Source: an uncultured Desulfobacterales bacterium (GTDB lineage: Bacteria > Desulfobacterota > Desulfobacteria > Desulfobacterales > JAFDCJ01). From it: a stretch of DNA of 31,843 nucleotides. Below, in pieces: positions 7,868-16,318 of the stretch. The stretch is from NCBI GenBank assembly GCA_945787595.1, contig CALZJV010000007.1:1-31843 (forward strand). Direction: 5' to 3'. The translations under genes were made by a program, and so were the position numbers. Numbering within the stretch: the first letter of the stretch is position 1; every line of letters begins with the position of its first letter. Below the pieces are notes generated by a model. It worked only from the letters and a program-made list of their open reading frames with translations. It did not search any database and had not been told where the DNA came from.

Positions 7868-8599
7868 ATGCAAATTCAATCAATACCATTATTCGTTCAG
7901 GTTGCTGAAACCATTAAGACCAGAATATTTAACCATGAATACGGGCCAGGCGACCCTATCCCTTCAGCCAAAGAATTGGAAAATGAATTCAATGTCAGCA
8001 ACATCACGATCCGTCGGGCCATGGAACTGCTTTCAAGGGAAGATTACATCATACCAAGACGAGGTATGCGAGCCCAGGTTGCTAAGCAAATAAACGATGT
8101 TGTTGAAATTGAGATCGCTGGTGATTTTAGAGCCTGGGTTGATATGGCGATTGGACGAAAATTAGGAATCATTGCCGAGATTATAGATAGACAGGTCATT
8201 GCCTGTCCCAGACCGATTCGTGAGATCCTTGCTCTTGATCCTGCGGAGAAGGTGGAGCGAATCAGGAGAGTTCGAAAACTAAAAGAAAATCCAATATCAT
8301 ATTATGTTAATTACGGTCCAAGTCGCTTATTTACGAAGCTTTCCAGCCGGGAGATAGAGAGCAAGACTTTTATTGAAACATTCCAGGAGGTTTGCAAGAT
8401 CAATCTGAAATCTATGGAACAAAGGGTGCGGGCAGCTAGCGCCGATATGGATCTGGCCGGTATTTTACATGTAGATTTTGGCTTTCCCCTATTTTTTGTG
8501 CAGAACGTATATTACTCAGAGAAGGGAATTCCGATGGCAGTCACTCATATGTATTACCGCTCAGATCGCTACGTTTATACTGTCAAAAGGAGTTTGTAA
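7868..8599 (+). CDS. GntR-family transcriptional regulator (HutC/UTRA type)
   Basis: Residues about 8-72 form the GntR winged helix: FVQVAETIKTRIFNHEYGPG, then IPSAKELENEFNVSNITIRR, then AMELLSREDYIIPRRGMRAQ. The remaining ~165 residues fit a UTRA ligand-binding domain (VERIRRVRKLKENPISYYVN, FGFPLFFVQNVYYSEKGIPM, and a C-terminal SDRYVYTV strand). UTRA domains bind small metabolites and release the repressor from DNA. AAAGGTGG precedes ATG 7868. Two palindromes and a TTGACA box lie directly upstream, so it likely controls its own gene and the catabolic genes that follow on the same strand. Its ligand is probably the transported dicarboxylate or an intermediate, which is inference from position. 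Confidence 0.9.
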   Translation: MQIQSIPLFVQVAETIKTRIFNHEYGPGDPIPSAKELENEFNVSNITIRRAMELLSREDYIIPRRGMRAQVAKQINDVVEIEIAGDFRAWVDMAIGRKLGIIAEIIDRQVIACPRPIREILALDPAEKVERIRRVRKLKENPISYYVNYGPSRLFTKLSSREIESKTFIETFQEVCKINLKSMEQRVRAASADMDLAGILHVDFGFPLFFVQNVYYSEKGIPMAVTHMYYRSDRYVYTVKRSL

Positions 8600-8684
8600 C
8601 CGCAATGTTTGCGCAAGACAGAACTCGAAAAACAATGTTTTCTAATCATTAGAGATTTATTGCATCTAAACATAGGAGGGCTTG

Positions 8685-8936
8685 ATGCCATTCACCATAA
8701 GTGAAAAGATATTGGCTGCACATGCCTCTCGAGAGGCAGTTCGGCCGGGAGAGTTGATTGAGGCCGAACTGGATTTTGTATTCGGCAACGACATCACCGC
8801 GCCCCTGGCTATCCAGGTGTTTAAAGAGGGCGGGGGCATAAAGGTATTCGATTCCGGAGTTTATGTAGGAATTTTTAAAAACAGGGGGACTCATCCCTTA
8901 TGTTCAACAAAACATGTGACAGGAGGCCTAAGATGA
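8685..8936 (+). pseudogene. Truncated 3-isopropylmalate dehydratase large-subunit (LeuC-like) N-terminus
   Basis: AGGAGGG (8674-8680) precedes ATG 8685. The first ~57 residues (PFTISEKILAAHASREAVRP, GELIEAELDFVFGNDITAPL, AIQVFKEGGGIKVFD) are a clear start of the LeuC/homoaconitase family. After VFD the match stops; the rest (SGVYVGIFKNRGTHPLC...) is unlike the expected catalytic region and none of the three iron-sulfur cysteine motifs is present. A complete protein is about 420 residues; this is 83. The stop TGA (8934-8936) overlaps the ATG (8933) of the next gene. It cannot be an active dehydratase. A large internal deletion that joined the leuC start to the next gene's leader explains it. 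It may still serve as a translated leader. Confidence 0.8.
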
Positions 8937-10027
8937 CAAATACCTATCAGATTGCTGTAATTCCGGGTGACGGGACGGGAACTGAGGTCGTCAATGAGGG
9001 GCGCAAAGCGCTGCAAGCGGCGGCCGAACAATATGGATTCAATTTGGAGATGACCGATTTTGATTTTGGCGGGGATCGTTACCTGCGGACTGGTGAAGTG
9101 CTGCCGGAAAATGCCGTTGACGAGCTCCGTGGATTCGACGCCATTTATCTGGGTGCCATCGGGCATCCGGATGTCAAGCCGGGCATTCTGGAAAAGGGCA
9201 TTTTACTGCGACTCCGTTTTGAGCTGGATCAGTACATCAACCTGCGCCCGGTGCGCCTTTATCCCGGCGTGGAGACACCGCTTAAAGACAAAACGCCCGA
9301 GCACATCGATTATGTAGTGATCCGTGAAAACTCAGGCGGTATCTACACCGGGACAGGCGGTGTTTCCATGAAAGGGACTGCTCATGAAACAGCCGTTCAG
9401 GGTATGGTTTATAATCGTTTTCAGGTGGAACGATGCCTTCGGTATGCTTTCAAGTATGCCCGAAGATTCGGTAAAAAAGCGCGAGGAAGGGGGGATAACA
9501 ACACATTGGGGTTGGTGGGTAAAACCAACGTGCTTACCTACGTCTTCGATCTTTGGGAAAGAGTGTTCCATGAAATCGGTGAGAAAGACTATCCCGATGT
9601 GAAACGAGAATATTACCATGTGGATGCTACCTGCATGTGGATGGTTAAGAGTCCGGAGTGGTTCGACGTACTGGTGACTTCCAACATGTTTGGCGATATC
9701 ATCACAGATTTGGGCGCCGAAACCCAAGGCGGCATGGGCATTGCGGCGGGGGGCAACATCAACCCGGAGGGGGTCAGCATGTTCGAGCCCATCGGCGGCT
9801 CTGCCCCCAAATATACCGGCAAAAATATCATCAACCCTCTGGCCGCCATCTGCGCAGTAGCCATGATGCTGGAAACATTAGGGGAAGTTGAAGCGGCCGG
9901 CGCTGTCGAAAATGCGGTCAAGGAAGTGACCGGCACCAAAATCAAAAGCCTTTCCGCCGGAAAGATGGGTTACACAACCAGTGAGGTCGGCGATCTGGTG
10001 GTCGATTATGTGCGTAAAAGCAAATAG
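8933..10027 (+). CDS. Isocitrate/isopropylmalate dehydrogenase family (LeuB/tartrate-DH-like)
   Basis: ATG 8933 follows AGGAGG at 8921-8926. The 364-residue protein carries the NAD-dependent beta-decarboxylating dehydrogenase fold: IAVIPGDGTGTEV at the N-terminus, LRLRFELDQYINLRPVRLYP (substrate-binding Arg residues), VIRENSGGIYTG, GLVGKTNVLTY (catalytic Lys), VDATCMWMV, and FGDIITDLGAETQGGMG (metal-binding Asp). EPIGGSAPKYTGKNIINPLA is the NAD-type adenosine loop. The family oxidises and decarboxylates 2-hydroxy acids with a 3-carboxyl group, such as 3-isopropylmalate, D-malate or tartrate. Because leuC is broken and leuA and leuD are absent here, leucine synthesis is unlikely; a catabolic malate-type substrate brought in by the adjacent TRAP system is more likely. 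Confidence 0.88.
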   Translation: MTNTYQIAVIPGDGTGTEVVNEGRKALQAAAEQYGFNLEMTDFDFGGDRYLRTGEVLPENAVDELRGFDAIYLGAIGHPDVKPGILEKGILLRLRFELDQYINLRPVRLYPGVETPLKDKTPEHIDYVVIRENSGGIYTGTGGVSMKGTAHETAVQGMVYNRFQVERCLRYAFKYARRFGKKARGRGDNNTLGLVGKTNVLTYVFDLWERVFHEIGEKDYPDVKREYYHVDATCMWMVKSPEWFDVLVTSNMFGDIITDLGAETQGGMGIAAGGNINPEGVSMFEPIGGSAPKYTGKNIINPLAAICAVAMMLETLGEVEAAGAVENAVKEVTGTKIKSLSAGKMGYTTSEVGDLVVDYVRKSK

Positions 10028-10084
10028 AAGCTATCTCAAAAACGCGTAACCATTCGCCTAACCCATAACATAAGGAGGAATAGA

Positions 10085-11068
10085 ATGAAGAAAAAAACAT
10101 TACTGTTAGTTTCGGCATTTGCAGTTGTTTTGGTCTTTGGCCTTGGAAACGCCCTGGCGGCCGAGTTCAACATTGATGTCAACTGTACCATGAAACCCGG
10201 CGGCTCCGAAGAGGCGGCCATTAAAAAATTCAAGGAGATTGTCGAGAAAAATTCCGGCGGCCGAATGAATGTCAAGATCTTCATGAGCGGCCAGCTTGGC
10301 AAGGAAAAGGCGGTGCTAGAGCTGATGAAGATCGGTCAGACCCAGATGGCACTGACCGGTGGTATCTTCCGAACCATGTTCGCCAAGCAATACGATCCCA
10401 TCACCATTCCCTTTTATCTGCCCACCTGGGAGGTGGTTCAAGCCTATCTTGAAGGCCCCATGGGAGAAAAGATCGGCAAGCTGGCCGCGGAAAAAGGTGG
10501 TGTCATCGACCTCGGTCCCCAGAAACGGGCTGCGCGCCACATGACCTCAAACAAGAAAATCATGGGTCCTGATGATATTGAGGGTCTGAAGATGAGGCTG
10601 CCGGCCATTCCGATCTGGGTGGACGTCTGGAAGGAGCTCGGGGCGCTCCCCACGGTGATTCCGGCCCCGGAAATCTATCTGGCCATGAAGACCGGCCAGG
10701 TAGATTCCCACGAAAATTCACTGGTATCTCCCTACTCCAGAAAATTGTGGGAAGTACAGAAATATATTATCCTCACCGGCCACGTTTACTTCCCCTGGCA
10801 TTGGGTGGCCAGCAAGAAATGGTTTAACGGTCTTTCCGCCGCCGACCAGGAACTTATTCGCGACGCCGTTCAGCAAGCACGGGTATACGGTACCCAGGTT
10901 GAAGATGAAATGGATGCCTTCTACGCAGCGGAGCTGAAGAAAAATGGCATGGAATTCATCACGCCGGACAACAAAGCGATTAGGATGAAGGCGCTGCCGG
11001 CCATCAAGCGTGCAGTGGATAAACTGACACCAGAAGTGGCAGCCGAGGTCGAGCGGCTTTCTAATTAA
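10085..11068 (+). CDS. TRAP transporter solute-binding protein (DctP type)
   Basis: AAGGAGGAA precedes ATG 10085. The N-terminus is a textbook Sec signal (KKK, then LLLVSAFAVVLVFGLG, cleavage after NALAA). The mature part has the DctP fold marks: FKEIVEKNSGGRMNVKIFMS, GQLGKEKAVLELMKIGQTQM, then GLKMRLPAIPIWVDVWKELG with the Arg that commonly salt-bridges a substrate carboxylate, and EIYLAMKTGQVDSHENSL. The protein binds an organic acid in the periplasm and delivers it to the DctQM permease encoded next. The 173-base gap to dctQ with a hairpin (11079-11110) would allow more binding protein than permease to be made. Confidence 0.93.
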   Translation: MKKKTLLLVSAFAVVLVFGLGNALAAEFNIDVNCTMKPGGSEEAAIKKFKEIVEKNSGGRMNVKIFMSGQLGKEKAVLELMKIGQTQMALTGGIFRTMFAKQYDPITIPFYLPTWEVVQAYLEGPMGEKIGKLAAEKGGVIDLGPQKRAARHMTSNKKIMGPDDIEGLKMRLPAIPIWVDVWKELGALPTVIPAPEIYLAMKTGQVDSHENSLVSPYSRKLWEVQKYIILTGHVYFPWHWVASKKWFNGLSAADQELIRDAVQQARVYGTQVEDEMDAFYAAELKKNGMEFITPDNKAIRMKALPAIKRAVDKLTPEVAAEVERLSN

Positions 11069-11078
11069 TCCCCGGAAA

Positions 11079-11110
11079 TAGCGCGCTGCGCGGTTTTTGT
11101 CAGGGCGCTA
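11079..11110 (+). promoter_or_regulatory. Hairpin between dctP and dctQ
   Basis: TAGCGC-G-CTG (11079-11088) pairs with CAG-G-GCGCTA (11101-11110), interrupted by one G-G mismatch, around a 12-base loop. There is no T-run after it. Its position just after dctP suggests an mRNA-stabilising or partial-termination element that raises the DctP:permease ratio. Confidence 0.4.
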
Positions 11111-11241
11111 TGCCGACTTTATCGCAACTATCTGCAATAAGGGAAATTATCCGCTGTCCAATAAACGCGGGTCATCGAGCGGCTCGTGCCATATTTCAGA
11201 CGCACTTTTTTTGCTAGATAATACCGGATTTTGGAGAATCT

Positions 11242-11718
11242 ATGCGGACCCTGATTCGGGTATATGATACTGGCGCGTTAATCTGTTTCTGCGCCATGAT
11301 GGGCTGTGTTTTGCTGGAGGTGGTCGCCCGCAACCTCCTTCATTTTCCCACGACCTGGGCCGAGGAGCTATCCAGATTCATGTGCGTCTGGACCGTATTT
11401 CTCGGCGCAGCTGCAGCTTGGGCTCGCAACACGCATATCGTTATCGATATTCTTCCCCGACGGCTCAAAGGACAGTCCAAGCGAATGCTCACCATGCTGA
11501 ATCAAACTCTTAGCGGCATTTTTATCCTCTGTGTCTGGGTGGGTTCAATCTACATCATAATCGAGCAGTACGTGGCCAAAACAACGGCACTGGAAATCAG
11601 CATCGGCTGGTTTTATCTCGGCATTTTGGTGGGAGCCAGCGGGATGCTGATATTTCACCTGCATCAAATGATTCGAACATTTCGCAAGCAGGCGAAAACC
11701 GGAGCGACGGACGGATAG
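11242..11718 (+). CDS. TRAP transporter small permease (DctQ type)
   Basis: GGAG lies about 7 bases before ATG 11242. The 158-residue protein has four hydrophobic segments: TGALICFCAMMGCVLLEVVA, the region MCVWTVFLGAAAAWA, LNQTLSGIFILCVWVGSIYI and GWFYLGILVGASGMLIFHL. TTWAEELSRFMCVW and the following WARNTHI are the standard DctQ signature (W.EE..R...W...A....). It forms the membrane complex with the large permease that starts 11 bases downstream. Confidence 0.92.
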   Translation: MRTLIRVYDTGALICFCAMMGCVLLEVVARNLLHFPTTWAEELSRFMCVWTVFLGAAAAWARNTHIVIDILPRRLKGQSKRMLTMLNQTLSGIFILCVWVGSIYIIIEQYVAKTTALEISIGWFYLGILVGASGMLIFHLHQMIRTFRKQAKTGATDG

Positions 11719-11729
11719 ACGGAGAATTT

Positions 11730-13025
11730 ATGCTGACGCTTCTTTTTTTCATCGGGCTGCTGATTATTTTATTTATTCTGGGTATCCCGGTGTGTGCCTC
11801 CATTGGTCTCACATGCTTGGCGGTATTGTGGTACGAAAACGGTCTGACCGGCATACCGCTGTCGCTGCTTGCTTTGAAAATGATGCATGGGATCAACAAC
11901 TTTCCGCTTTTGGCCGTACCGTTTTTCATCCTTGCCGCCAATATCATGAACAAGGGGAGTGTCACCCCGCGCATCTTTAATTTTGCCAATTCGCTGGTAG
12001 GGCATCTTCGCGGCGGGCTCGGCCACGTCAATGTGCTGGCCAGTATGATATTTGCCGGCATGTCCGGGACAGCAGTAGCCGACGCAGCCGGTCTCGGTAC
12101 CCTGGAGATTCGGGCAATGCGCGACCAGGGCTATCCGCTGAATTACAGTACGGGAGTCACCGGCGCCTCTTCGGTCATCGGTCCCATCATTCCGCCCAGC
12201 GTGGCCATGGTAATCTACGGCTGGTTGAGCGATGTCAGTGTCGGCGCTCTTTTCATCGGAGGTCTGATCCCCGGTGTCATGCTCGGCCTGGCAATCATGA
12301 TCATGACCGTTATTCTCTCCTATCGCATTTTCATGCCCATGCAGCCAAGGCCTCCCATTGCCGAAACCTTGAGGTTGTCCAAGCGGGCCGCCCTGTCCCT
12401 GATGACACCGGTGATTATCGTGGGCGGCATCTGGTCGGGAACATTTACGCCCACAGAATCCGGAGCAGTGGCCTCCGCTTATGCTATCGTTCTTGGGATG
12501 TTAGTCTATCGGGAAATCAGCATTAAAGAGCTGCTCGAAATCTTTAAAAGTACTATCGAATTTACAGCGATCATTCTGTTTATCATTTCCATAGCCGGAC
12601 TTTACGGCTGGCTGATGGTTCGGCTCCAAATCCCCATGACCCTGGCCGAAGGTGTAATCAAACTGACCACAAATCCCAAGCTCCTGCTGGTAGTACTGTT
12701 GGTATTTTTTTTAATCGTGGGATGTTTTATGTCGGTGATCGAGTCAGTGCTGATTTTCACACCGATCATGGTGCCCATGGTCAAGATGATGGGAATCGAT
12801 CCTATTTTTTTCGGGGTGCTGATGGTAATTTCCCTGTCCGTCGGTGTTATCACCCCGCCGTTTGGAAACGTCATTTACGTGCTGGTGGGCATCACCAACC
12901 TAACCTTTGAAGAGGTCGTAAAAGCTCTGATTCCCTTTTTGGTGCCCATTCTGTTGACGATCCTGGTACTGATACTGTTCCCAGATTTGGTCACATACCT
13001 GCCTTACAAGTGGATAAGCATGTAG
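11730..13025 (+). CDS. TRAP transporter large permease (DctM type)
   Basis: GGAG is 7 bases before ATG 11730. This 431-residue protein is almost entirely hydrophobic with 12 or so membrane segments. Family motifs include NNFPLLAVPFFILAANIMN, GGLGHVNVLASMIFAGMSGT, AVADAAGLGTLEIRAM, the hairpin loop SSVIGPIIPPSVAMVIYGWL, TPTESGAVASAYA and, near the end, SLSVGVITPPFGNVIYVLVG. It is the ion-coupled subunit (normally sodium-driven) that carries the DctP-bound organic acid inward. The length is normal and no lesion is visible. Confidence 0.94.
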   Translation: MLTLLFFIGLLIILFILGIPVCASIGLTCLAVLWYENGLTGIPLSLLALKMMHGINNFPLLAVPFFILAANIMNKGSVTPRIFNFANSLVGHLRGGLGHVNVLASMIFAGMSGTAVADAAGLGTLEIRAMRDQGYPLNYSTGVTGASSVIGPIIPPSVAMVIYGWLSDVSVGALFIGGLIPGVMLGLAIMIMTVILSYRIFMPMQPRPPIAETLRLSKRAALSLMTPVIIVGGIWSGTFTPTESGAVASAYAIVLGMLVYREISIKELLEIFKSTIEFTAIILFIISIAGLYGWLMVRLQIPMTLAEGVIKLTTNPKLLLVVLLVFFLIVGCFMSVIESVLIFTPIMVPMVKMMGIDPIFFGVLMVISLSVGVITPPFGNVIYVLVGITNLTFEEVVKALIPFLVPILLTILVLILFPDLVTYLPYKWISM

Positions 13026-13070
13026 GCAAAAGGTTGTGAGGCGATAAAACGTTATGGGAGGAATTGAACC

Positions 13071-13979
13071 ATGCCGATGCAAAAAGACAGAACAGTTTCG
13101 GCAGCCGACAAATTGCGACGCTTGTTAAAAAAACCGGAGATGATTGTGATGTCCGCCTGTTACGACGCCCTATCAGCGAAGCTGATTGAGGCTGCAGGAT
13201 TCCCCGCAACCTTCATGAGCGGCTTTGGGGCGGCTGCCACTAGATTGGGACTGCCGGACACAGGGCTGATTTCTTACGGTGAATTACTGGACCAGGGACG
13301 AAATATCTGTGGTGCTGTCTCCATACCCGTGCTGGGGGATGGGGATACCGGCTTCGGCAATGCGATGAACGTGAAACGGACGGTACGCGGTTATCATCAG
13401 GCCGGATTTGCCTGCGTGATGATCGAGGACCAGATGATGCCCAAACGCTGCGGACACACGGCCGGAAAGGAAGTGGTAGATTTTGATGAAGCGCTCAAGC
13501 GGATAAAAGCAGCCATCGATGCCCGCAAAGAGGGCGCCGACATTCTGATCATGGCCAGAACCGATGCCAGGGCAACCCGTGGGTTGGAAGAGGCCCTTGA
13601 GCGCTGCAGGGCCTTTTCTCAACTAGGCGCGGACATCACCTTCCTGGAGGCGCCCCAAAGCGAGGAGGAGATGCGCTCCTACTGTGAAAACGTCCCTGGA
13701 CTCAAGATGGCCAATCTGATCGAGAACGGTAAGACCCCCCTGCTGCCGATGGGTGTTTTGCATGAGATGGGGTTTAAGATCGCGGTCTATGCGCTGACCC
13801 TGCTCAATGCCTCCATCGGCGCCATGCAGCAGGCGTTGACGTGTTTAAAACAGGGTATGGCGGTACCGGACCTGATGGATTTTCAAAAATTGCAGCGAAT
13901 CGTCGGTTTCGACGAATATGATGCCGAGCTTGGCAGCTACCATTGCGACACAACTGGCACAGTCGAGTCCAAGGCCTAG
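13071..13979 (+). CDS. Isocitrate lyase/PEP mutase superfamily enzyme (2-methylisocitrate lyase-like)
   Basis: GGGAGGAA precedes ATG 13071. The 302-residue protein begins with VMSACYDALSAKLIEAAGFP and GFGAAATRLGLPDTGLISY. The metal-binding strand is GDGDTGFGN, followed by IEDQMMPKRCGHTAGKEVV, where KRCGH holds the catalytic Cys of C-C bond-cleaving lyases (decarboxylase and mutase relatives lack it). MARTDARATRGLEEALERC and FLEAPQSEEEM complete the barrel. Members split 2-methylisocitrate to pyruvate and succinate or 2,3-dimethylmalate to pyruvate and propionate. Being last in the TRAP locus and without prpC or prpD, it more likely cleaves an imported substituted malate than serves the methylcitrate cycle. 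Confidence 0.88.
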   Translation: MPMQKDRTVSAADKLRRLLKKPEMIVMSACYDALSAKLIEAAGFPATFMSGFGAAATRLGLPDTGLISYGELLDQGRNICGAVSIPVLGDGDTGFGNAMNVKRTVRGYHQAGFACVMIEDQMMPKRCGHTAGKEVVDFDEALKRIKAAIDARKEGADILIMARTDARATRGLEEALERCRAFSQLGADITFLEAPQSEEEMRSYCENVPGLKMANLIENGKTPLLPMGVLHEMGFKIAVYALTLLNASIGAMQQALTCLKQGMAVPDLMDFQKLQRIVGFDEYDAELGSYHCDTTGTVESKA

Positions 13980-14425
13980 ATCAGAACGTGGCCGTTTTGT
14001 AAAGCGGGTATTCAAGGAAACGTCCTTTGAGGGCTAGCTGGATCAAGAAGATCCTTTGGCTCACAGGTTCCGGACCGTGCAGGTGATGCAATCAGAATCA
14101 AAGGCATTCGGCCAAATAATTGAAAATTCGGGGAGTTTCTCAAAGCCGACCCGCTGCATGGATAATCGCCACCGAAACCGCATGAACTCGACCCTAAGGC
14201 CTCGTAATGAATGAACAGCGATCAGAATGAAAAGGGAGAATTGTGTGCAATGCCGGGATTGGAGGTTAAATAAGAGCCGCAGAGCAAAGCTGTTCATCCA
14301 TAAAGATCCCTAATGGTCTCAGACAGCATTCGCTTTCGGTGGCGATCATCCGCTCCGCTATAAATATAGGCTTATGCTGAAAACTCCCAGACCCCTCAAC
14401 TAATAATTAGCCCTCATTGTTTAGA
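13980..14425. other. Gene-free stretch after the catabolic locus
   Basis: No credible gene on either strand. TCAAGGA-AACG-TCCTTTGA at 14012-14030 is a short hairpin about 35 bases after the lyase stop but has no T-run; it may mark the transcript end. The rest shows nothing I can name. Confidence 0.4.
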
Positions 14426-15229
14426 ATGGACATGAATAAAAAAAACTATCAGTGGGATGCGGCGCAGTATGCGCAATACTCTTCTTCGCAATTTGCGTGG
14501 GCCCTCGAACTTCTTGAAAAGTTAAAACTCAAGGGTGATGAAACCTTACTGGATATCGGTTGCGGAGACGGTAAAGTCACGGCCACAATCGCCGATCGTC
14601 TACCCCGAGGCAGAGTTATCGGTATCGACAGCTCTTTAGATATGATCGCCTTGGCCAGGCGCCGGCATACTGAATATTCAAATTCACGATTGAGGTTTCA
14701 GCATATGGATGTTCGGAAACTTAGCCACAAGAATCTATTTGACGTAATATTTTCCAATGCCGTGCTGCATTGGGTCAAACGGCACGTTCCGGTACTGCGA
14801 CGCATTCAACAGGCCATGAAAAAAGGCGGACGCTTATTTTTCCAAATGGGGGGTCAGGGAAACGCAGGGCAAGTTGTGTCTATTCTTGATTCAATGATTC
14901 AAGGGAAATGGGCCCCTTATTTTTTAAATTTTAAGTTTCCATACGGTTTTTATGGACCGGAAGAATATTCCAGGTGGTTGGTGGATGCAGGATTGGATCC
15001 CCTCCGGATCGAGCTGATTGAAAAGGATATGCAACATAAAGCAAGAGATGGTTTCGCCGGCTGGATCCGAAGCACTTGGCTGCCTTATTTAGAAAGAATA
15101 CCGGCGAATATGAAGGAAGAGTTTATCGATACACTCCTTGATGAATATCTTAATATACATCCAATGGACAACGAGGGCATCGTTCATGTAACCATGATGC
15201 GTTTGGAAGTAGAAGCTGTAAAACCCTGA
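14426..15229 (+). CDS. SAM-dependent class I methyltransferase (trans-aconitate methyltransferase-like)
   Basis: The start is ATG 14426 or 14432; neither has a clear ribosome site. The first residues NYQWDAAQYAQYSSSQFAWA precede motif I, LLDIGCGDGKVTATIA, then VIGIDSSLDMIALARRR (acidic residue for the ribose hydroxyls), RFQHMDVRKL, FDVIFSNAVLHWV and KKGGRLFFQMGGQGNA. Entry through W-x-A..Y...S and the VLHW motif is typical of Tam-like enzymes that methylate small carboxylic acids such as trans-aconitate. The C-terminal ~110 residues form the lid. It follows the catabolic locus after 446 bases and is probably a separate unit, although a carboxylate substrate would fit the neighbourhood. Confidence 0.85.
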   Translation: MDMNKKNYQWDAAQYAQYSSSQFAWALELLEKLKLKGDETLLDIGCGDGKVTATIADRLPRGRVIGIDSSLDMIALARRRHTEYSNSRLRFQHMDVRKLSHKNLFDVIFSNAVLHWVKRHVPVLRRIQQAMKKGGRLFFQMGGQGNAGQVVSILDSMIQGKWAPYFLNFKFPYGFYGPEEYSRWLVDAGLDPLRIELIEKDMQHKARDGFAGWIRSTWLPYLERIPANMKEEFIDTLLDEYLNIHPMDNEGIVHVTMMRLEVEAVKP

Positions 15230-15283
15230 ATCTAAAACCTTTTATCAAATGTATTTTGTTGATCTGGTATCCTTATTGTGCGG

Positions 15284-16318
15284 CTAAAAAAAATTATAAT
15301 CCTTGAAGGCAGTATCGATATTCATAGTCGGCGGGGCGAGGGAACGCAGGGATGCGGCCCGTAAAACCGCCATGGCATCCTGAGAAATCCGGCCGTGTAT
15401 CTTCAATTTGACAATGGCATCCTCAGGCTGCTGGCCGATATTGCTTTCAAGCCACGACCTAAGCTCTGCAGCTTCCATATGCCGGGGATGCAGATTGAGC
15501 TGAATCATGGGCCGTGCGGGTAGTTCGTGAAACTGCCACTGCCTCAACCTGCCGGACCCTAAGCCATCCGTTTCGAATTCCAGGGTCAAATACCCTTTTT
15601 TTTCATTTTTTTCAGCAAAAGATGTGCGCTCGATGGCGCCCGGATAAAATACAGGGGAGTTCAAAGGTTTTCCCTTTAAGTCATTTGACAGGACCTGGAA
15701 GCGGTGTATATGGCCTGACAGGACAGCGGAGAAGGCGGCCGGAAAATCGGATGCTTTGATAACATCCGGTGCATAGCGAAACATGTAACCGGCGGGTCCT
15801 ACGGTGGCCCCGTCGATCGACTGATGGATACATAGAACCTGAATATCGGCCTCCACATGAAGCCGGCCGGTTTGATCGAGCCGATGCAAAAAATTGTTGC
15901 GGATTCCATGTCGCACGAAAGGGAACCCTGCCAGTGCCAGGGTGAAATCAGCCTTTCGCAATAGATAGGTCCGCGGCCGATCAAAGATGAAGATCCCCGG
16001 ATGAGCGGCCAGATGACTGTGGGGGATGGCCGAACGTTCATGGTTACCGGGTACCAGATAGACCGGGGTGCCCAGATCGGCAACCTGTTTGAGGGGCTCA
16101 AATGCCATGGCGACAAGTTGCGGGGGGACTTTGCTGCGGTAGAGAAGATCACCGCCGTGTACGACGCAGTCCACCCGACCCTGCCAGGCGGGCATCAGGG
16201 CGCGTTTAAAATTGGCGAAAAATTCCGGTCCTCTTCTGCGCCGCTGAATTCGGGGACGAAAAGGAAGATCAAAGCCCAGGTGCGTATCGGCCAGAAACAG
16301 GATGCGGATTATACCCAT
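15284..16318 (-). CDS. SbcD-like metallophosphoesterase (DNA repair exonuclease family)
   Basis: All calcineurin-type metal motifs are intact: LADTHLG near residue 9, HGGDLLYRSKVP, VPGNHERS, ALAGFPF, LCIHQSIDG, LSGHIHRFQ and FYPGAIERTSFAEKNEKKGY. SIER/AIERTSF followed by a Gly-Tyr strand is typical of SbcD/Mre11 nucleases. The 344-residue length includes a cap region but there is no partner sbcC ATPase in the window. The gene starts inside the last codons of the upstream exonuclease/GIY-YIG gene (10-base overlap), so the two are translated together and probably act in the same DNA-processing task. The Mn-dependent nuclease activity is family knowledge. Confidence 0.87.
   Translation of the reverse strand: MGIIRILFLADTHLGFDLPFRPRIQRRRRGPEFFANFKRALMPAWQGRVDCVVHGGDLLYRSKVPPQLVAMAFEPLKQVADLGTPVYLVPGNHERSAIPHSHLAAHPGIFIFDRPRTYLLRKADFTLALAGFPFVRHGIRNNFLHRLDQTGRLHVEADIQVLCIHQSIDGATVGPAGYMFRYAPDVIKASDFPAAFSAVLSGHIHRFQVLSNDLKGKPLNSPVFYPGAIERTSFAEKNEKKGYLTLEFETDGLGSGRLRQWQFHELPARPMIQLNLHPRHMEAAELRSWLESNIGQQPEDAIVKLKIHGRISQDAMAVLRAASLRSLAPPTMNIDTAFKDYNFF

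Noticed and set aside
14061..14297. 78-residue minus-strand ORF in the gap before the methyltransferase
   Set aside because: No ribosome site, no motif, and composition like non-coding DNA.
15799..16152. 117-residue minus-strand ORF in another frame of the SbcD-like gene
   Set aside because: Shadow frame; all phosphoesterase motifs lie in the longer frame.
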